Shown here in pieces: positions 1 through 8,250 of a stretch of DNA of 64,000 bases. The translations under genes and the position numbers were made by a program. Location: assembly GCF_007994075.1 (NCBI RefSeq), contig NZ_VIWU01000001.1, forward strand, positions 3,348,001 to 3,412,000. The letters are read 5' to 3'. The notes under the pieces were generated by a model, which was not told where the DNA came from, ran no database searches, and saw only the letters and a list, made by a program, of their open reading frames with translations. Each line of letters starts with the position of its first letter. Positions within the stretch are counted from its first letter, which is position 1. This DNA comes from Pseudonocardia hierapolitana (lineage in GTDB: Bacteria; Actinomycetota; Actinomycetes; Mycobacteriales; Pseudonocardiaceae).

Positions 1-452
1 ACCTCCAGGGCGTTGCGGAGCGTGTAGTCCCGCGCGAGGAAGGCCCGCACCGCGTCGTCGGACACCCCGCCTGCGGTGGCCAGCACCTCGAGGGTGAACG
101 TCCGGATCGCCTCCAGCCGGACGTCTCCGAGCGGTGCCCCCGCCTGGAGCGCCGCGACGAGGTCCTCGTCCGCACCCAGTCGGCGCAGTGTGCCGGTGTG
201 CATGGCGACGCAGACGTGGCAGTCGTTCCGGACGGCCATGGTCATGATCACGACCTCGCGGGCGACGGGGTCGAGGGTCGTCGCCTCGAACGATGCGCTG
301 GCCCGGAGGAAGCCGTCGAGCAGCTCCGGCGACTCGGCCAGGCGCGCGACGGCGCCCGGCAGGAAACCCAGCTTCCTCTCGGTGCCCTCCATGGTGCGCC
401 GAGAAGCCGACGGCGCGGTCTCGGTGGTGTGCGCGGGGAACAGCGACGACAT
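1..452 (-). CDS. Carboxymuconolactone decarboxylase / AhpD-like protein (3' end off window)
   Basis: The minus-strand frame opens with ATG at 452 and runs off the left edge, so the C-terminus is missing. About 150 residues are visible. The sequence NDCHVC (Cys78 and Cys81) is the CxxC centre of the CMD/AhpD-like family, whose members act as thiol peroxidases or peroxidase adaptors; the surrounding helices (REVVIMTMAVRN before, MHTGTLRRLG after) fit the family. It is divergent from a MarR regulator at 515, with a strong inverted repeat between them, so it is probably that regulator's target. The redox role is inferred from the family; the physiological substrate cannot be read from sequence. 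Confidence 0.88.
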   Translation of the reverse strand, partial: MSSLFPAHTTETAPSASRRTMEGTERKLGFLPGAVARLAESPELLDGFLRASASFEATTLDPVAREVVIMTMAVRNDCHVCVAMHTGTLRRLGADEDLVAALQAGAPLGDVRLEAIRTFTLEVLATAGGVSDDAVRAFLARDYTLRNALE

Positions 453-462
453 CCAAGCTCCT

Positions 463-510
463 AAACTCGACAACGTGGTTGACCTAACCGTAAACCTGGT
501 TGTCGAGTTT
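463..510. promoter_or_regulatory. Likely MarR operator between divergent genes
   Basis: Perfect 12-bp inverted arms lie at 463-474 (AAACTCGACAAC) and 499-510 (GTTGTCGAGTTT). The sequence between them holds a further CAAC...GTTG dyad around 471-481. The right arm ends 4 bases before the marR start at 515 and the left arm is 10 bases from the CMD gene start at 452. A regulator bound here could block both promoters. Confidence 0.7.
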
Positions 511-514
511 GTCG

Positions 515-988
515 ATGGCTGACCCGAGGGACGAGCCGGGCTGGATGCTGCCGCTGCTCCTCTTCGGCGGCTTCCGGACGCTGGTCGACCGGCTGCACGC
601 CGACCTCGCCCGGCAGGGCCACCCGGACCTGCGCCCGGCGCACGGCTTCGCGATGCAGGCGATCGGCCGGGACGGCGCCACCGCGAGCGAGCTGGGCAGG
701 CGGCTGGGCGTGTCGAAGCAGGCGGCAGGCAAGACCGTCGACCGGCTCGTCGAGCTGGGCTACGCGGAGCGGAGCGCGGACGCCGCCGACGCGCGGCGCA
801 AGCTGGTGCGCCTCACGCCCCGCGGGTACGACGCGCTGGCCCGCTCCGCGGCCGGGTTCGAGCAGCTGCGGGCCGAGTGGGCCGAGCGGCTGGGCATCGA
901 CCACGTGCGCACGCTCGAGGCGGACCTGCGCGCGGTGGTGCCGCCCACGGCGATCCGGCTCGACGCGGCGAGCTGGCTCGCGCCGTGA
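515..988 (+). CDS. MarR-family transcriptional regulator
   Basis: 158-residue winged-helix protein. The recognition region TASELGRRLGVSKQAAGKTV (about residues 51-70) is followed by the basic wing DARRKLVRLTPRGYDAL, typical of MarR proteins. ATG at 515 was chosen over a TTG at 500 because 500 lies inside the inverted repeat that looks like the operator. It is divergent from the CMD/AhpD-like gene, the usual arrangement for a redox- or ligand-sensing MarR repressor controlling its neighbour and itself. No cysteine is seen in the translation, so thiol-based sensing is unlikely; the ligand is unknown. Confidence 0.9.
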   Translation: MADPRDEPGWMLPLLLFGGFRTLVDRLHADLARQGHPDLRPAHGFAMQAIGRDGATASELGRRLGVSKQAAGKTVDRLVELGYAERSADAADARRKLVRLTPRGYDALARSAAGFEQLRAEWAERLGIDHVRTLEADLRAVVPPTAIRLDAASWLAP

Positions 989-1003
989 CCCGTCCGGGGA
1001 GCC

Positions 1004-3037
1004 TCAGCCCGTGAGGCCCCTGCGGGTCAGGAGCGGGGCCAGCTCCGGGTCCCGGCCGCGGAAGGCGCGGTAGGCGTCCATCGGGTCCACGGCGCCACCG
1101 CGGGAGAGCAGCTCGCGGCGGAAGACGTCGCCGTTCTCCCGGCGCAGGCCGCCGTTCTCGGCGAACCACTCGACGGTGTCGGCGTCGAGCACCTCGCTCC
1201 AGATGTAGGAGTAGTAGGCCGCGCTGTAGCCGCCGCCGAAGACGTGGTTGAAGTAGGTGGTGCGGTAGCGGGGCGGCGCGGTCGGCTCGGCGATGCCCGC
1301 CGCGGCGAGCGCGTCGGCCTCGAACCGCTCCACGTCCGTGACCTCGTCGTCCGGGCTCAGCCGGTGCCACGCCTGGTCCAGCAATGTCGCGGCGAGGTAC
1401 TCGGTGGTGGCGAACCCCTCGCCGAAGCGGCGCGCCGCCGCCAGCCGATCGACCAGCTCCGCCGGCAGCGGCTCGCCGGTCCGGTGGTGGAGCGCGTAGC
1501 TCGCGAGGATCTCCGGGTCCTCCAGCCACATCTCGTTGACCTGGGACGGGAACTCCACGAAGTCGCGCGGCACGGACGTGCCGGAGAACCTCGGGTACTG
1601 CACGTCGGAGAAGAGGCCGTGCAGCGCGTGGCCGAACTCGTGGAACAGCGTGCGGACGTTGTCCACGGTGAGCAGGGTCGGCTCGCCCTCGGCGGGCTTG
1701 GCGATGTTGAGCGTGTTGAGCACCACCGGCTTCGTGCCCAGCAGCCGCGACTGGGTCACGAAGGAGTTCATCCAGGCGCCACCGCGCTTCGAGTCGCGGG
1801 CGTAGAAGTCGGCGACGAAGAGGCCGAGCCGGCCGCTGGAGTCGAACACGTCGAAGACGCGCACGTCGGGGTGGTAGAGCGGCAGGTCGTCGCGCTCGGC
1901 GAAGCGCAGCCCGTAGAGCCGGGCCGCGGCGTGGAAGACGCCGTCGTGCAGCACGCGCTCCAGCTCGAAGTACGGGCGAAGCGCGTCGGTGTCGAGGTCG
2001 AACCGCTCCCGGCGCACGCGTTCGGCGTAGAAGGCGCGGTCCCACGCCTCGATCGGGAAGCCGGCCGCCTCGGACAGCTCGGCAGCCTCCTGACGCGCGT
2101 TCGCCACGGCGACCTGGGTGAGCTTGCCCAGCATCGCGTCGATGGCCTCGACGGTGCCCGCGGTGCTGATCTCGACGACCCACGAGGCGTGGTGCGGGTG
2201 GCCCAGCAGCTTCGCCCGCTCCGCGCGCAGCGCGGCCGTTCGCAGCACGATGTCGCGCGTGTCGTGTTCCCCACCCGATCCACGGCCCGTGGATGCCTTG
2301 TGCAGCCGCTCGCGCAGCCCGCGGTCGGTGAGCGACGCGAGTGCGGGCTGCCCGGTCGGGAGCACGAGCGTCAGCAGGTACGCGCCGTCGTGCCCGCGCT
2401 CCGCCGCTGCCCGCGCCGCAGCCGAGACCGCATCCGCGGGCAGGCCGTCGAGCTGCGCTGCGTCCTCGACGAGCACGGCCGCCGCGTTCGCGCCGGCGAG
2501 CAACCGCGCCCCGAACTCCGTGGACAGCACCGAGAGCTCGGCGTTGAGCTCCTTGAGCCGTTCCTTCTCGGCCGGGGCGAGACGGGCGCCCGCGCGGACG
2601 GCGTCGCGGTGGTACCGCTCCAGCAGCCGCAGCGACTCTGCGTCGAGCTCCAGGTCGTGCCGGGCCGCGAAGAGCGCCTCGATGCGGGTGAACAGCACCG
2701 GGTCGAGCGTGATCGCGTCGGCGTGCGCGGCGAGCTGCGGCGCCACCTCGGCCTCGATCTCCCGGATCCCCGGCGTGCTGCACGAGCCGACGAGGGTGAA
2801 GAACACGCTCGACACCCGCCGCAACGTGGCGCCCGACCGTTCGAGCGCCACGATCGTGTTCTCGAACGTGGCGGGGCCCGGGTCCGCCGTGATCGCCTCG
2901 ACCTCCGCCCGCTGCTCGGCCATGCCCGCGGTGAAGGCCGGGAGGAAGTGCTCCTCGCGGATGGCGTCGAAGTCCGGGAACTCGAACGGCAGCTGGCTGG
3001 GGGCGAGGAACGGGTTGCCGGTCACCCGCGCGAGCAT
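1004..3037 (-). CDS. dcp: M3 family oligopeptidase (peptidyl-dipeptidase Dcp-like)
   Basis: 677 residues, close to the roughly 680 of E. coli Dcp. The zinc motif HEFGH is at residues 466-470 in LFHEFGHALHGLF, and the N-terminal NPFLAPSQLPFEFPDF segment is typical of the family. It is a cytoplasmic zinc metallopeptidase expected to trim short peptides from protein turnover. ATG at 3037 abuts the divergent Nudix ATG at 3038, so any leader or ribosome binding site would lie inside the other gene; a GTG at 3025 is an alternative start. The gene ends just after the MarR gene, convergent with it. Confidence 0.93.
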   Translation of the reverse strand: MLARVTGNPFLAPSQLPFEFPDFDAIREEHFLPAFTAGMAEQRAEVEAITADPGPATFENTIVALERSGATLRRVSSVFFTLVGSCSTPGIREIEAEVAPQLAAHADAITLDPVLFTRIEALFAARHDLELDAESLRLLERYHRDAVRAGARLAPAEKERLKELNAELSVLSTEFGARLLAGANAAAVLVEDAAQLDGLPADAVSAAARAAAERGHDGAYLLTLVLPTGQPALASLTDRGLRERLHKASTGRGSGGEHDTRDIVLRTAALRAERAKLLGHPHHASWVVEISTAGTVEAIDAMLGKLTQVAVANARQEAAELSEAAGFPIEAWDRAFYAERVRRERFDLDTDALRPYFELERVLHDGVFHAAARLYGLRFAERDDLPLYHPDVRVFDVFDSSGRLGLFVADFYARDSKRGGAWMNSFVTQSRLLGTKPVVLNTLNIAKPAEGEPTLLTVDNVRTLFHEFGHALHGLFSDVQYPRFSGTSVPRDFVEFPSQVNEMWLEDPEILASYALHHRTGEPLPAELVDRLAAARRFGEGFATTEYLAATLLDQAWHRLSPDDEVTDVERFEADALAAAGIAEPTAPPRYRTTYFNHVFGGGYSAAYYSYIWSEVLDADTVEWFAENGGLRRENGDVFRRELLSRGGAVDPMDAYRAFRGRDPELAPLLTRRGLTG

Positions 3038-3460
3038 ATGTCCGTGACGCGGGTGCAGGTCGGGGTCGGAGCGGTGGTGCGCGACGGCGGGCGGATCCTC
3101 GTGCTGCGTCGGGCGGGCGCCCACGGAGCGGGCACGTGGGGACTTCCCGGCGGGCACCAGGAGTTCGGCGAGTCGCCGGAAGGCACCGCGGTGCGCGAGA
3201 CCCTCGAGGAGACCGGCCTCGTCGTGCGGCCGACGGTCCGGCTCGGCTTCACCGACGACCCGATGCCCGAGATCGGCCGGCACTACGTCACGCTCTTCAT
3301 CGGCTGCGCCCGGCTGGACGGCGAGCCGCAGCTGCGCGAACCGGAGAAGGCCACCGCGCTGGCCTGGCTCACCCCCGACGAGCTGCGCGCCCGACGCACC
3401 CAGCTGTTCGACCCGCTCGGCCGCTGCCTCGACGCGGGTCTCCTCGAGAAACCGGCTTGA
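3038..3460 (+). CDS. NUDIX hydrolase (MutT-like)
   Basis: 140 residues with a complete Nudix box: G-x5-E-x7-RE-x2-EE-x-G is read across GGHQEFGESPEGTAVRETLE and the following ETG. The segment TWGLPGGH before it is typical of nucleotide-sanitising or CTP-pyrophosphohydrolase-like members. It would hydrolyse a nucleoside diphosphate linked to another group; the substrate is not readable. The ATG is immediately adjacent to the start of the opposite-strand dcp gene (CATATG at 3035-3040). No Shine-Dalgarno sequence fits upstream without entering dcp. Confidence 0.9.
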   Translation: MSVTRVQVGVGAVVRDGGRILVLRRAGAHGAGTWGLPGGHQEFGESPEGTAVRETLEETGLVVRPTVRLGFTDDPMPEIGRHYVTLFIGCARLDGEPQLREPEKATALAWLTPDELRARRTQLFDPLGRCLDAGLLEKPA

Positions 3461-3493
3461 CCTGAACCCCGGTCGAGGTCGGAGGCTGCCCCC

Positions 3494-4270
3494 ATGGACG
3501 TCGCCGCCTACCTCACGCGGATCGGGGCCGCCCGCCCGGCCGCTCCCACGAGCTCCTCGCTCACCGCTCTGCACCGGGCGCACGTGCGGTCCGTGCCCTT
3601 CGAGGACTACGACATCCACACGGGGGTCACGATCTCGCTGGAGCCGGACGCGCTGGAACGCAAGATCGTCCACCGCCGCCGCGGCGGGTACTGCTACGAG
3701 CTGAACGGGCTGTTCGGAACGCTGCTGCGGGAGCTGGGCTTCGCGGTCACGCTCGTCGCGGCGTTCTCGCTGGACGACGACGGCGCCCGCGGCCCCGATC
3801 TCGACCACCTGCGGCTGCTCGTGGACGCCGTCGACGGCAGCTGGATCGTCGACGTCGGCAACGGCGCGCGGTGGCCGGAGCCGGTGCCGCGACGGCCGGG
3901 CGTGCACGGCCGGGTGCAGGTGTACAGCGACGGCGGCGTCTGGTGGACCACGGAGCGCCGGGGCGACGGGCGGTGGGAACGGGGCTGGGCGTGGACGCCG
4001 CAGCCGCAGGACCTGGCCGACTTCGCCGAGCGCAACCGCTACCAGCAGTACGACCCGGGTTCGGACTTCGTCGGGAGGCGGTTCGCCGCGCTGGCGACCC
4101 CGACCGGTCGGATCTCGCTGGTGAACGGCGTCTTCTCGGAGCTCGCCCACGGAACCCGGACCGAGCGGGAGCTGTCCCCTGCCGAGGAATGGGCGCTGCT
4201 CGCCGACCGGTTCGGGATCGTGCTGGACCGCCCGTGGGCCGAGCGCGTTCCCCAGCTCGCGAGCTGCTGA
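3494..4270 (+). CDS. nat: Arylamine N-acetyltransferase
   Basis: 258 residues. The catalytic triad is visible: Cys67 in GGYCYELNG, His105 in DLDHLRLLV and Asp120 in WIVDVGNG. The motif RSVPFEDYDIH near residue 35-45 is also typical. NATs move an acetyl group from acetyl-CoA to aromatic amines or hydrazines; in actinomycetes relatives also act in amide formation of natural products, but nothing nearby suggests a pathway. A GGAGG lies upstream of the ATG. It is convergent with the GMC oxidoreductase, with a 6-base gap. Confidence 0.93.
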   Translation: MDVAAYLTRIGAARPAAPTSSSLTALHRAHVRSVPFEDYDIHTGVTISLEPDALERKIVHRRRGGYCYELNGLFGTLLRELGFAVTLVAAFSLDDDGARGPDLDHLRLLVDAVDGSWIVDVGNGARWPEPVPRRPGVHGRVQVYSDGGVWWTTERRGDGRWERGWAWTPQPQDLADFAERNRYQQYDPGSDFVGRRFAALATPTGRISLVNGVFSELAHGTRTERELSPAEEWALLADRFGIVLDRPWAERVPQLASC

Positions 4271-4276
4271 CAGGCG

Positions 4277-5686
4277 TCACGCGACGAGCTGCGCCGCCTT
4301 CTCCCCGACCGCGACGGCCGTGGCCGCCGTACCGCGCCGGGGCGCGATCGGCAGCACCGACGTGTCGGCCACCCGCAGCCCGGTGATCCCGTGGACGCGC
4401 AGCTGCGGGTCCACCACCGGCCCGATCGCGGCGGTCCCGGACATGTGCACCGCCGTGGCCAGGTGGGTGCCGATCCACGCGTCGAGCTCGCGGTCGTTGC
4501 CCAGGACGTCGCCGGCGGGCGCGACGCGCGTGCCGACGCCGGCGCGCAGCAGCTCGGCGGCCGTGCGGATGGCGTGGCGGAGCAGGCGGCGGTCGTGCTC
4601 GGTGCGCAGGTACCGGTAGTCGATCCGGGGCGGGACGCGCGGGTCGGGCGAGGTGAGGCCGACCGCGCCGCGGCTCTCGGGATTCGCCACCATGCACATG
4701 AGGTGCAGCTCGCCCGCGGGCGCGAAAGGACGGACGAAGGCGAGCACCTCGACGTCGCCTCCCGGGTCGGCGCCCGCGTCCCAGTCGAGCGCCGCCTGGC
4801 TGCCCGGGGTGTGTGGGTGGGCGGGCGGGTCGGTGGTGGTGAAGGGGACGAACACCGCGGGATGGTCGCTGAAGCCCTGCCCGACCGGCAGGTCGCGCAC
4901 GACCGGTACGCCCGCGGCGCGCAGCTCGTCGGCAGGGCCGATCCCGGAGAGCATCAGCAGGTGGGGGGTGGCGACGCCGCCCGCGGCGAGCACGACCTCA
5001 CCCGCCTCGACGATCGTGCCGTCGAGCAGGGCGACGCCCCTGGCCCGGTCGCCGTCGAGGAGCACGCGGGCCACCGGGGCGTCGGCCTGCACGGTCAGGT
5101 TCGGGTGGCCGACGAGGTAGGCGCTCGCGGCGCTGGTGCGCACCCCGTCCCCGGCGTTGCTCGGCACCAGTCCGGCTCCGGGTGGACCGCCTGCGTTCTT
5201 GTCGGGCTCCATCGGGTGACCGAGCCGCTGCGCGGCCGCCAGGAACCGCTCGGCCACCGGGTGCAGCAACGGCCCGGCCGGGCGGCGGACGGGCACGGGG
5301 CCGCGGTCGCCGTGGCCGGGCGCGTGCGGGAGGTCCAGGTCGTGCTCGGAGCGGACGTAGTGCGCCAGGAGGTCGGCCCACGACCACCCGGGCACCCCCC
5401 AGCCTGCGACGTCGGCGGGGGTGGCGCGCACCCAGTTGGCGCCGTTGATCACGCTCGACCCGCCGACCACCCGGCCGCGCGGCACGCTGACGGTGTGGCC
5501 TGCCCGCAGCTCCGCGGCGTAGGACCAGTTCAGCGGGTGGCCCGTCCGCGCCCCGTCGAGCCAGTCGGGTGGCGCCGCGACCGGCCCGGCCTCAAGCAGC
5601 AGCACCCGCCGCCCCGCGTCGTCGGCGAGCCGGCCCGCGAGGGCGCAGCCGGCCGAACCGGCGCCCACCACGACCACGTCGTACAC
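4277..5686 (-). CDS. GMC-family FAD oxidoreductase (choline-dehydrogenase-like)
   Basis: 469 residues starting at a GTG. The N-terminal FAD dinucleotide motif is GAGSAGCALAGRLADD, followed by LLLEAGP. The GMC signature PRGRVVGGSSVINGANWVR is near residues 67-85. The C-terminal HMSGTAAIGPVVD and LRVADTSVLPIAP carry the family's active-site histidine region. The enzyme oxidises an alcohol using FAD; substrate unknown. At 469 residues it is somewhat shorter than typical BetA proteins (about 550). It is divergent from the aminopeptidase gene with a 20-base gap. Confidence 0.9.
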   Translation of the reverse strand: MYDVVVVGAGSAGCALAGRLADDAGRRVLLLEAGPVAAPPDWLDGARTGHPLNWSYAAELRAGHTVSVPRGRVVGGSSVINGANWVRATPADVAGWGVPGWSWADLLAHYVRSEHDLDLPHAPGHGDRGPVPVRRPAGPLLHPVAERFLAAAQRLGHPMEPDKNAGGPPGAGLVPSNAGDGVRTSAASAYLVGHPNLTVQADAPVARVLLDGDRARGVALLDGTIVEAGEVVLAAGGVATPHLLMLSGIGPADELRAAGVPVVRDLPVGQGFSDHPAVFVPFTTTDPPAHPHTPGSQAALDWDAGADPGGDVEVLAFVRPFAPAGELHLMCMVANPESRGAVGLTSPDPRVPPRIDYRYLRTEHDRRLLRHAIRTAAELLRAGVGTRVAPAGDVLGNDRELDAWIGTHLATAVHMSGTAAIGPVVDPQLRVHGITGLRVADTSVLPIAPRRGTAATAVAVGEKAAQLVA

Positions 5687-5706
5687 ATCAGGGAGGATGC
5701 CTGGTG

Positions 5707-6966
5707 ATGAGCGATCTCGCGCAGGATCTCGCCGCGTTCCTCACCGCGGCGCCCACCCCGTACCACACCGTCGCCGAGGGCGTCCGCCGTCTGGCCGAGG
5801 CAGGCTTCACCGAGCAGCAGGAGGCCGGGCCGTGGGAGGACGGCCCCGGCGGCCGCTACCTGGTGCGCGACGGCACGCTGCTGGCCTGGTTCGTGCCCGA
5901 GAGCGCCCCGCCCGGCACGCCCATGAGGATCTTCGCCGCGCACACCGACTCGCCCACCCTCAAGGTCAAGCCGCGCCCCGACACGGGTTCGGCCGGGTGG
6001 CGACAGGTGGCCGTGGAGGTCTACGGCGGGGCGCTGTGGAACTCGTGGCTCGACCGCGACCTCGGTCTGGCCGGCCGCCTCGCCCTCTTCGACGGCTCGG
6101 TCGTGCTCGTCGACGTGCGCAGGCCGCTGCTGCGGGTGCCGCAGCTGGCCATCCACCTGGACCGCCAGGTGAACCAGGGCCTCAAGCTGGACCCCCAGGA
6201 GCACCTGCTGCCCGTCTGGGGGCTGGGCGCGCCCGCCGAGGGCGACCTGATCGGCTTCCTGGCCGCGGAGGCCGGGGTCGACCCGGCCGAGGTGGCCGCC
6301 CACGACCTCGTGGTGCACGAGCTCACCCCGCCCGCCCGGCTGGGCGAGCACGAGGAGCTCCTGGCCGGGCCGCGGTTGGACAACCTCGCGTCCGTGCACT
6401 CGGGCATCTGCGCACTGCTCGCAGCGGCCGACGACGCGGCGGGGGTGATCCCGGTGTTCGTCGGCTTCGACCACGAGGAGATCGGGAGCGCGTCCGCCAC
6501 CGGGGCGGCCGGTCCGCTGCTGGAGACCGTGCTCACCCGGCTCGCAGGCGGGTTCGACGCCCGCGGCGCCGCGTTCGCCGCGTCCCGCTGCCTGTCGGTG
6601 GACGTCACCCACGCCGCGCACCCGAACTACCTGGGCCATCACGACCCGAACCACCGCTCGGTGCCGAACCGCGGGCCTGCCCTGAAGGTCAACGCCAACC
6701 AGCGCTACGCCACCGACGCCCCCGGGGCGGCCGCGTGGCACCGCGCGTGCCGGGATTCGGGCACACCGACGCAGGTGTTCGTCAGCAAGAACACGGTGCC
6801 CTGCGGCAGCACGGTCGGGCCGATCCTGTCCACCCGACTCGGCATCCGCACCGTCGACGTCGGAATCCCGGTGCTGTCGATGCACTCCGCACGCGAACTG
6901 TGCGGGGTCCAGGACCCGGGTCACCTCGCCGCCGCGGCCACCGCGTTCCTCACCGACCCGCTCTGA
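5707..6966 (+). CDS. apeB: M18 family aminopeptidase
   Basis: 419 residues. Zinc and catalytic motifs of M18 (aspartyl aminopeptidase-like) are present: AHTDSPTLKVKP near residue 80, DHEEIGSAS near 256, and KNTVPCGSTVGPI with LSMHSARE near the C-terminus. It would remove N-terminal residues from peptides in the cytosol. ATG at 5707 follows GGGAGG at about 5691; a GTG one codon upstream is possible. The last 17 bases overlap the convergent imine-reductase-like gene. Confidence 0.93.
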   Translation: MSDLAQDLAAFLTAAPTPYHTVAEGVRRLAEAGFTEQQEAGPWEDGPGGRYLVRDGTLLAWFVPESAPPGTPMRIFAAHTDSPTLKVKPRPDTGSAGWRQVAVEVYGGALWNSWLDRDLGLAGRLALFDGSVVLVDVRRPLLRVPQLAIHLDRQVNQGLKLDPQEHLLPVWGLGAPAEGDLIGFLAAEAGVDPAEVAAHDLVVHELTPPARLGEHEELLAGPRLDNLASVHSGICALLAAADDAAGVIPVFVGFDHEEIGSASATGAAGPLLETVLTRLAGGFDARGAAFAASRCLSVDVTHAAHPNYLGHHDPNHRSVPNRGPALKVNANQRYATDAPGAAAWHRACRDSGTPTQVFVSKNTVPCGSTVGPILSTRLGIRTVDVGIPVLSMHSARELCGVQDPGHLAAAATAFLTDPL

Positions 6967-7831
6967 TCCCCTCGAAGACCCGCGCGAAGCTCGCGGCGCC
7001 GTGGCCCTCCGCCACCTGGCGGGCGAGCAGGGCCTGCAGCGGTGCCACGAAGTCGACGGCGACGCCCTCCTCCCGGCTGGCCTGCACGATCATGTCGAAG
7101 GCCGACTTGTTGAAGGCGACGGTCTGCTCGTCGGCCGTCGTGTAGTCGCCGGAATCGATGAACTCGGCGTCGTACGGGAGGCCCACCGTCATGGCGGTGA
7201 CCCACGCCGCGGCCTGCTCGGCGAAGTCCGCTGCCGAGACCCCGGCACTCCCGACGAGCGCGGCCCCGTGGAAGAAGCCCGCGAACATCCCGTACATCGC
7301 CGAGAGGAGCGCCAGGTCGTAGAGCGAGGCGAGCCCGGCGTCCTCACCGAAGTACTCCGCCGTCCCGAGCAGCTCGAGGCTGCGGCGGTAGCGCTCGAAC
7401 GCGTCCTGCGAACCGCTGTAGAGGAAGCGCGCACCGTCCTTCCCGATCATCGGCGGCGTCGCCATCATGCCGCTGTCGACGTAGCCGATGCCGTGCCCGG
7501 CCGCCCACCGCGCCATCTCGCGGGCCTGCTGCGGCGTGCCGGTGGTGAAGTGGACCAGGGTGCGGCCTGCGAACTCGGCCGCGACGGGCTCGAGGATCTC
7601 GCGGGCGGCGGCGTAGTCGAGCACGCAGACGAGGACGAGCGGGCTCGCCGTGACCGCCTCGGCGACGCCGCTCGCGCGGACGGCGCCCTGCGCGACGAGC
7701 GGGTCGGCCCGGCCGGGTGTGCGGTTCCAGACGCTGGTCGGGTGCCCGGCGGCGAGCAGCACCTCGGCGATCCGGGAGCCCATCGCGCCGAGGCCGATCA
7801 CGGTGACGGGCGGGCGTTCCTGCTCGGACAT
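6950..7831 (-). CDS. NAD(P)-dependent beta-hydroxyacid dehydrogenase / imine-reductase-like protein
   Basis: 293 residues. The Rossmann motif GLGAMGSRIAEVL is at residues 13-25 and SVWNRTPGRADPL follows, with Asn-Arg-Thr giving NADPH preference in the 6-phosphogluconate dehydrogenase/HIBADH superfamily. The C-terminal half (SLYDLALLSAMYGMFAGFFH) resembles imine reductases more than HIBADH. ATG follows AGGAGG by 6 bases. The role, reduction of a cyclic imine or of a hydroxyacid, is uncertain. Its 3' end overlaps the convergent apeB gene by 17 bases. Confidence 0.85.
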   Translation of the reverse strand: MSEQERPPVTVIGLGAMGSRIAEVLLAAGHPTSVWNRTPGRADPLVAQGAVRASGVAEAVTASPLVLVCVLDYAAAREILEPVAAEFAGRTLVHFTTGTPQQAREMARWAAGHGIGYVDSGMMATPPMIGKDGARFLYSGSQDAFERYRRSLELLGTAEYFGEDAGLASLYDLALLSAMYGMFAGFFHGAALVGSAGVSAADFAEQAAAWVTAMTVGLPYDAEFIDSGDYTTADEQTVAFNKSAFDMIVQASREEGVAVDFVAPLQALLARQVAEGHGAASFARVFEGIRAGR

Positions 7832-7927
7832 GGTGTTCCTCCTCGATCGTCGTCTCCTGACGACCCCACGGTGCCGCCGCGCGCTGACGCTCCGCGCACG
7901 GCTCTCGCACGGTGCCGCGAGTGGCTT

Positions 7928-7933
7928 TACCGT
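7928..7933 (+). promoter_or_regulatory. -10 box TACCGT, 7 nt before an in-frame ATG
   Basis: TACCGT sits 7 nt before ATG 7941, the spacing expected for a leaderless transcript. That ATG is in frame with the Shine-Dalgarno-served GTG at 7971. Confidence 0.5.
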
Positions 7934-7970
7934 GGTGCGAATGTCCCCGGAGCCCCACCGAGGAGGTCGA

Positions 7971-8201
7971 GTGAGCGAGGACCAGGCCCTCGCCGACGGC
8001 CCGGACGTCTACTGGTTCGTCGGCGGCCCGCTCGACGGTCGCGTCGACACCCGCGAGCCGTCCGACCCGGCCCCCGGCACCGTGCGCTACGTGCATCTGC
8101 ACGAAGGCCCGAAGATCGTGCACCACTACGACCTGCACGAGGTGGCAGGCCACGGCGGCGAGTACCGGCTGCGCGAGCCGGACCCCGACGAGGCGGGTTG
8201 A
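7971..8201 (+). CDS. Small hypothetical protein
   Basis: 76 residues, rich in Asp, Glu and His, with no membrane segment. Visible features are [31 protein letters not shown] and an acidic C-terminus. I do not recognise the family. GTG at 7971 was chosen because AGGAGG sits 4 bases upstream; an in-frame ATG at 7941 lies 7 nt after a TACCGT box and could be a leaderless start adding 10 residues. It stands between the imine-reductase-like gene (divergent) and the FAD-Rieske gene (downstream, same strand). Confidence 0.7.
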   Translation: MSEDQALADGPDVYWFVGGPLDGRVDTREPSDPAPGTVRYVHLHEGPKIVHHYDLHEVAGHGGEYRLREPDPDEAG

Positions 8202-8250
8202 CCCTCCGGATCACGGGGTAGCCGACGGACCCGACACCTCGGAGGGTCCC

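Noticed and set aside
813..2783. 656-residue minus-strand open frame over dcp
   Set aside because: It is an alternative frame of the same strand region as dcp; rich in Arg/Ala/Gly with no domain, a GC-bias shadow.
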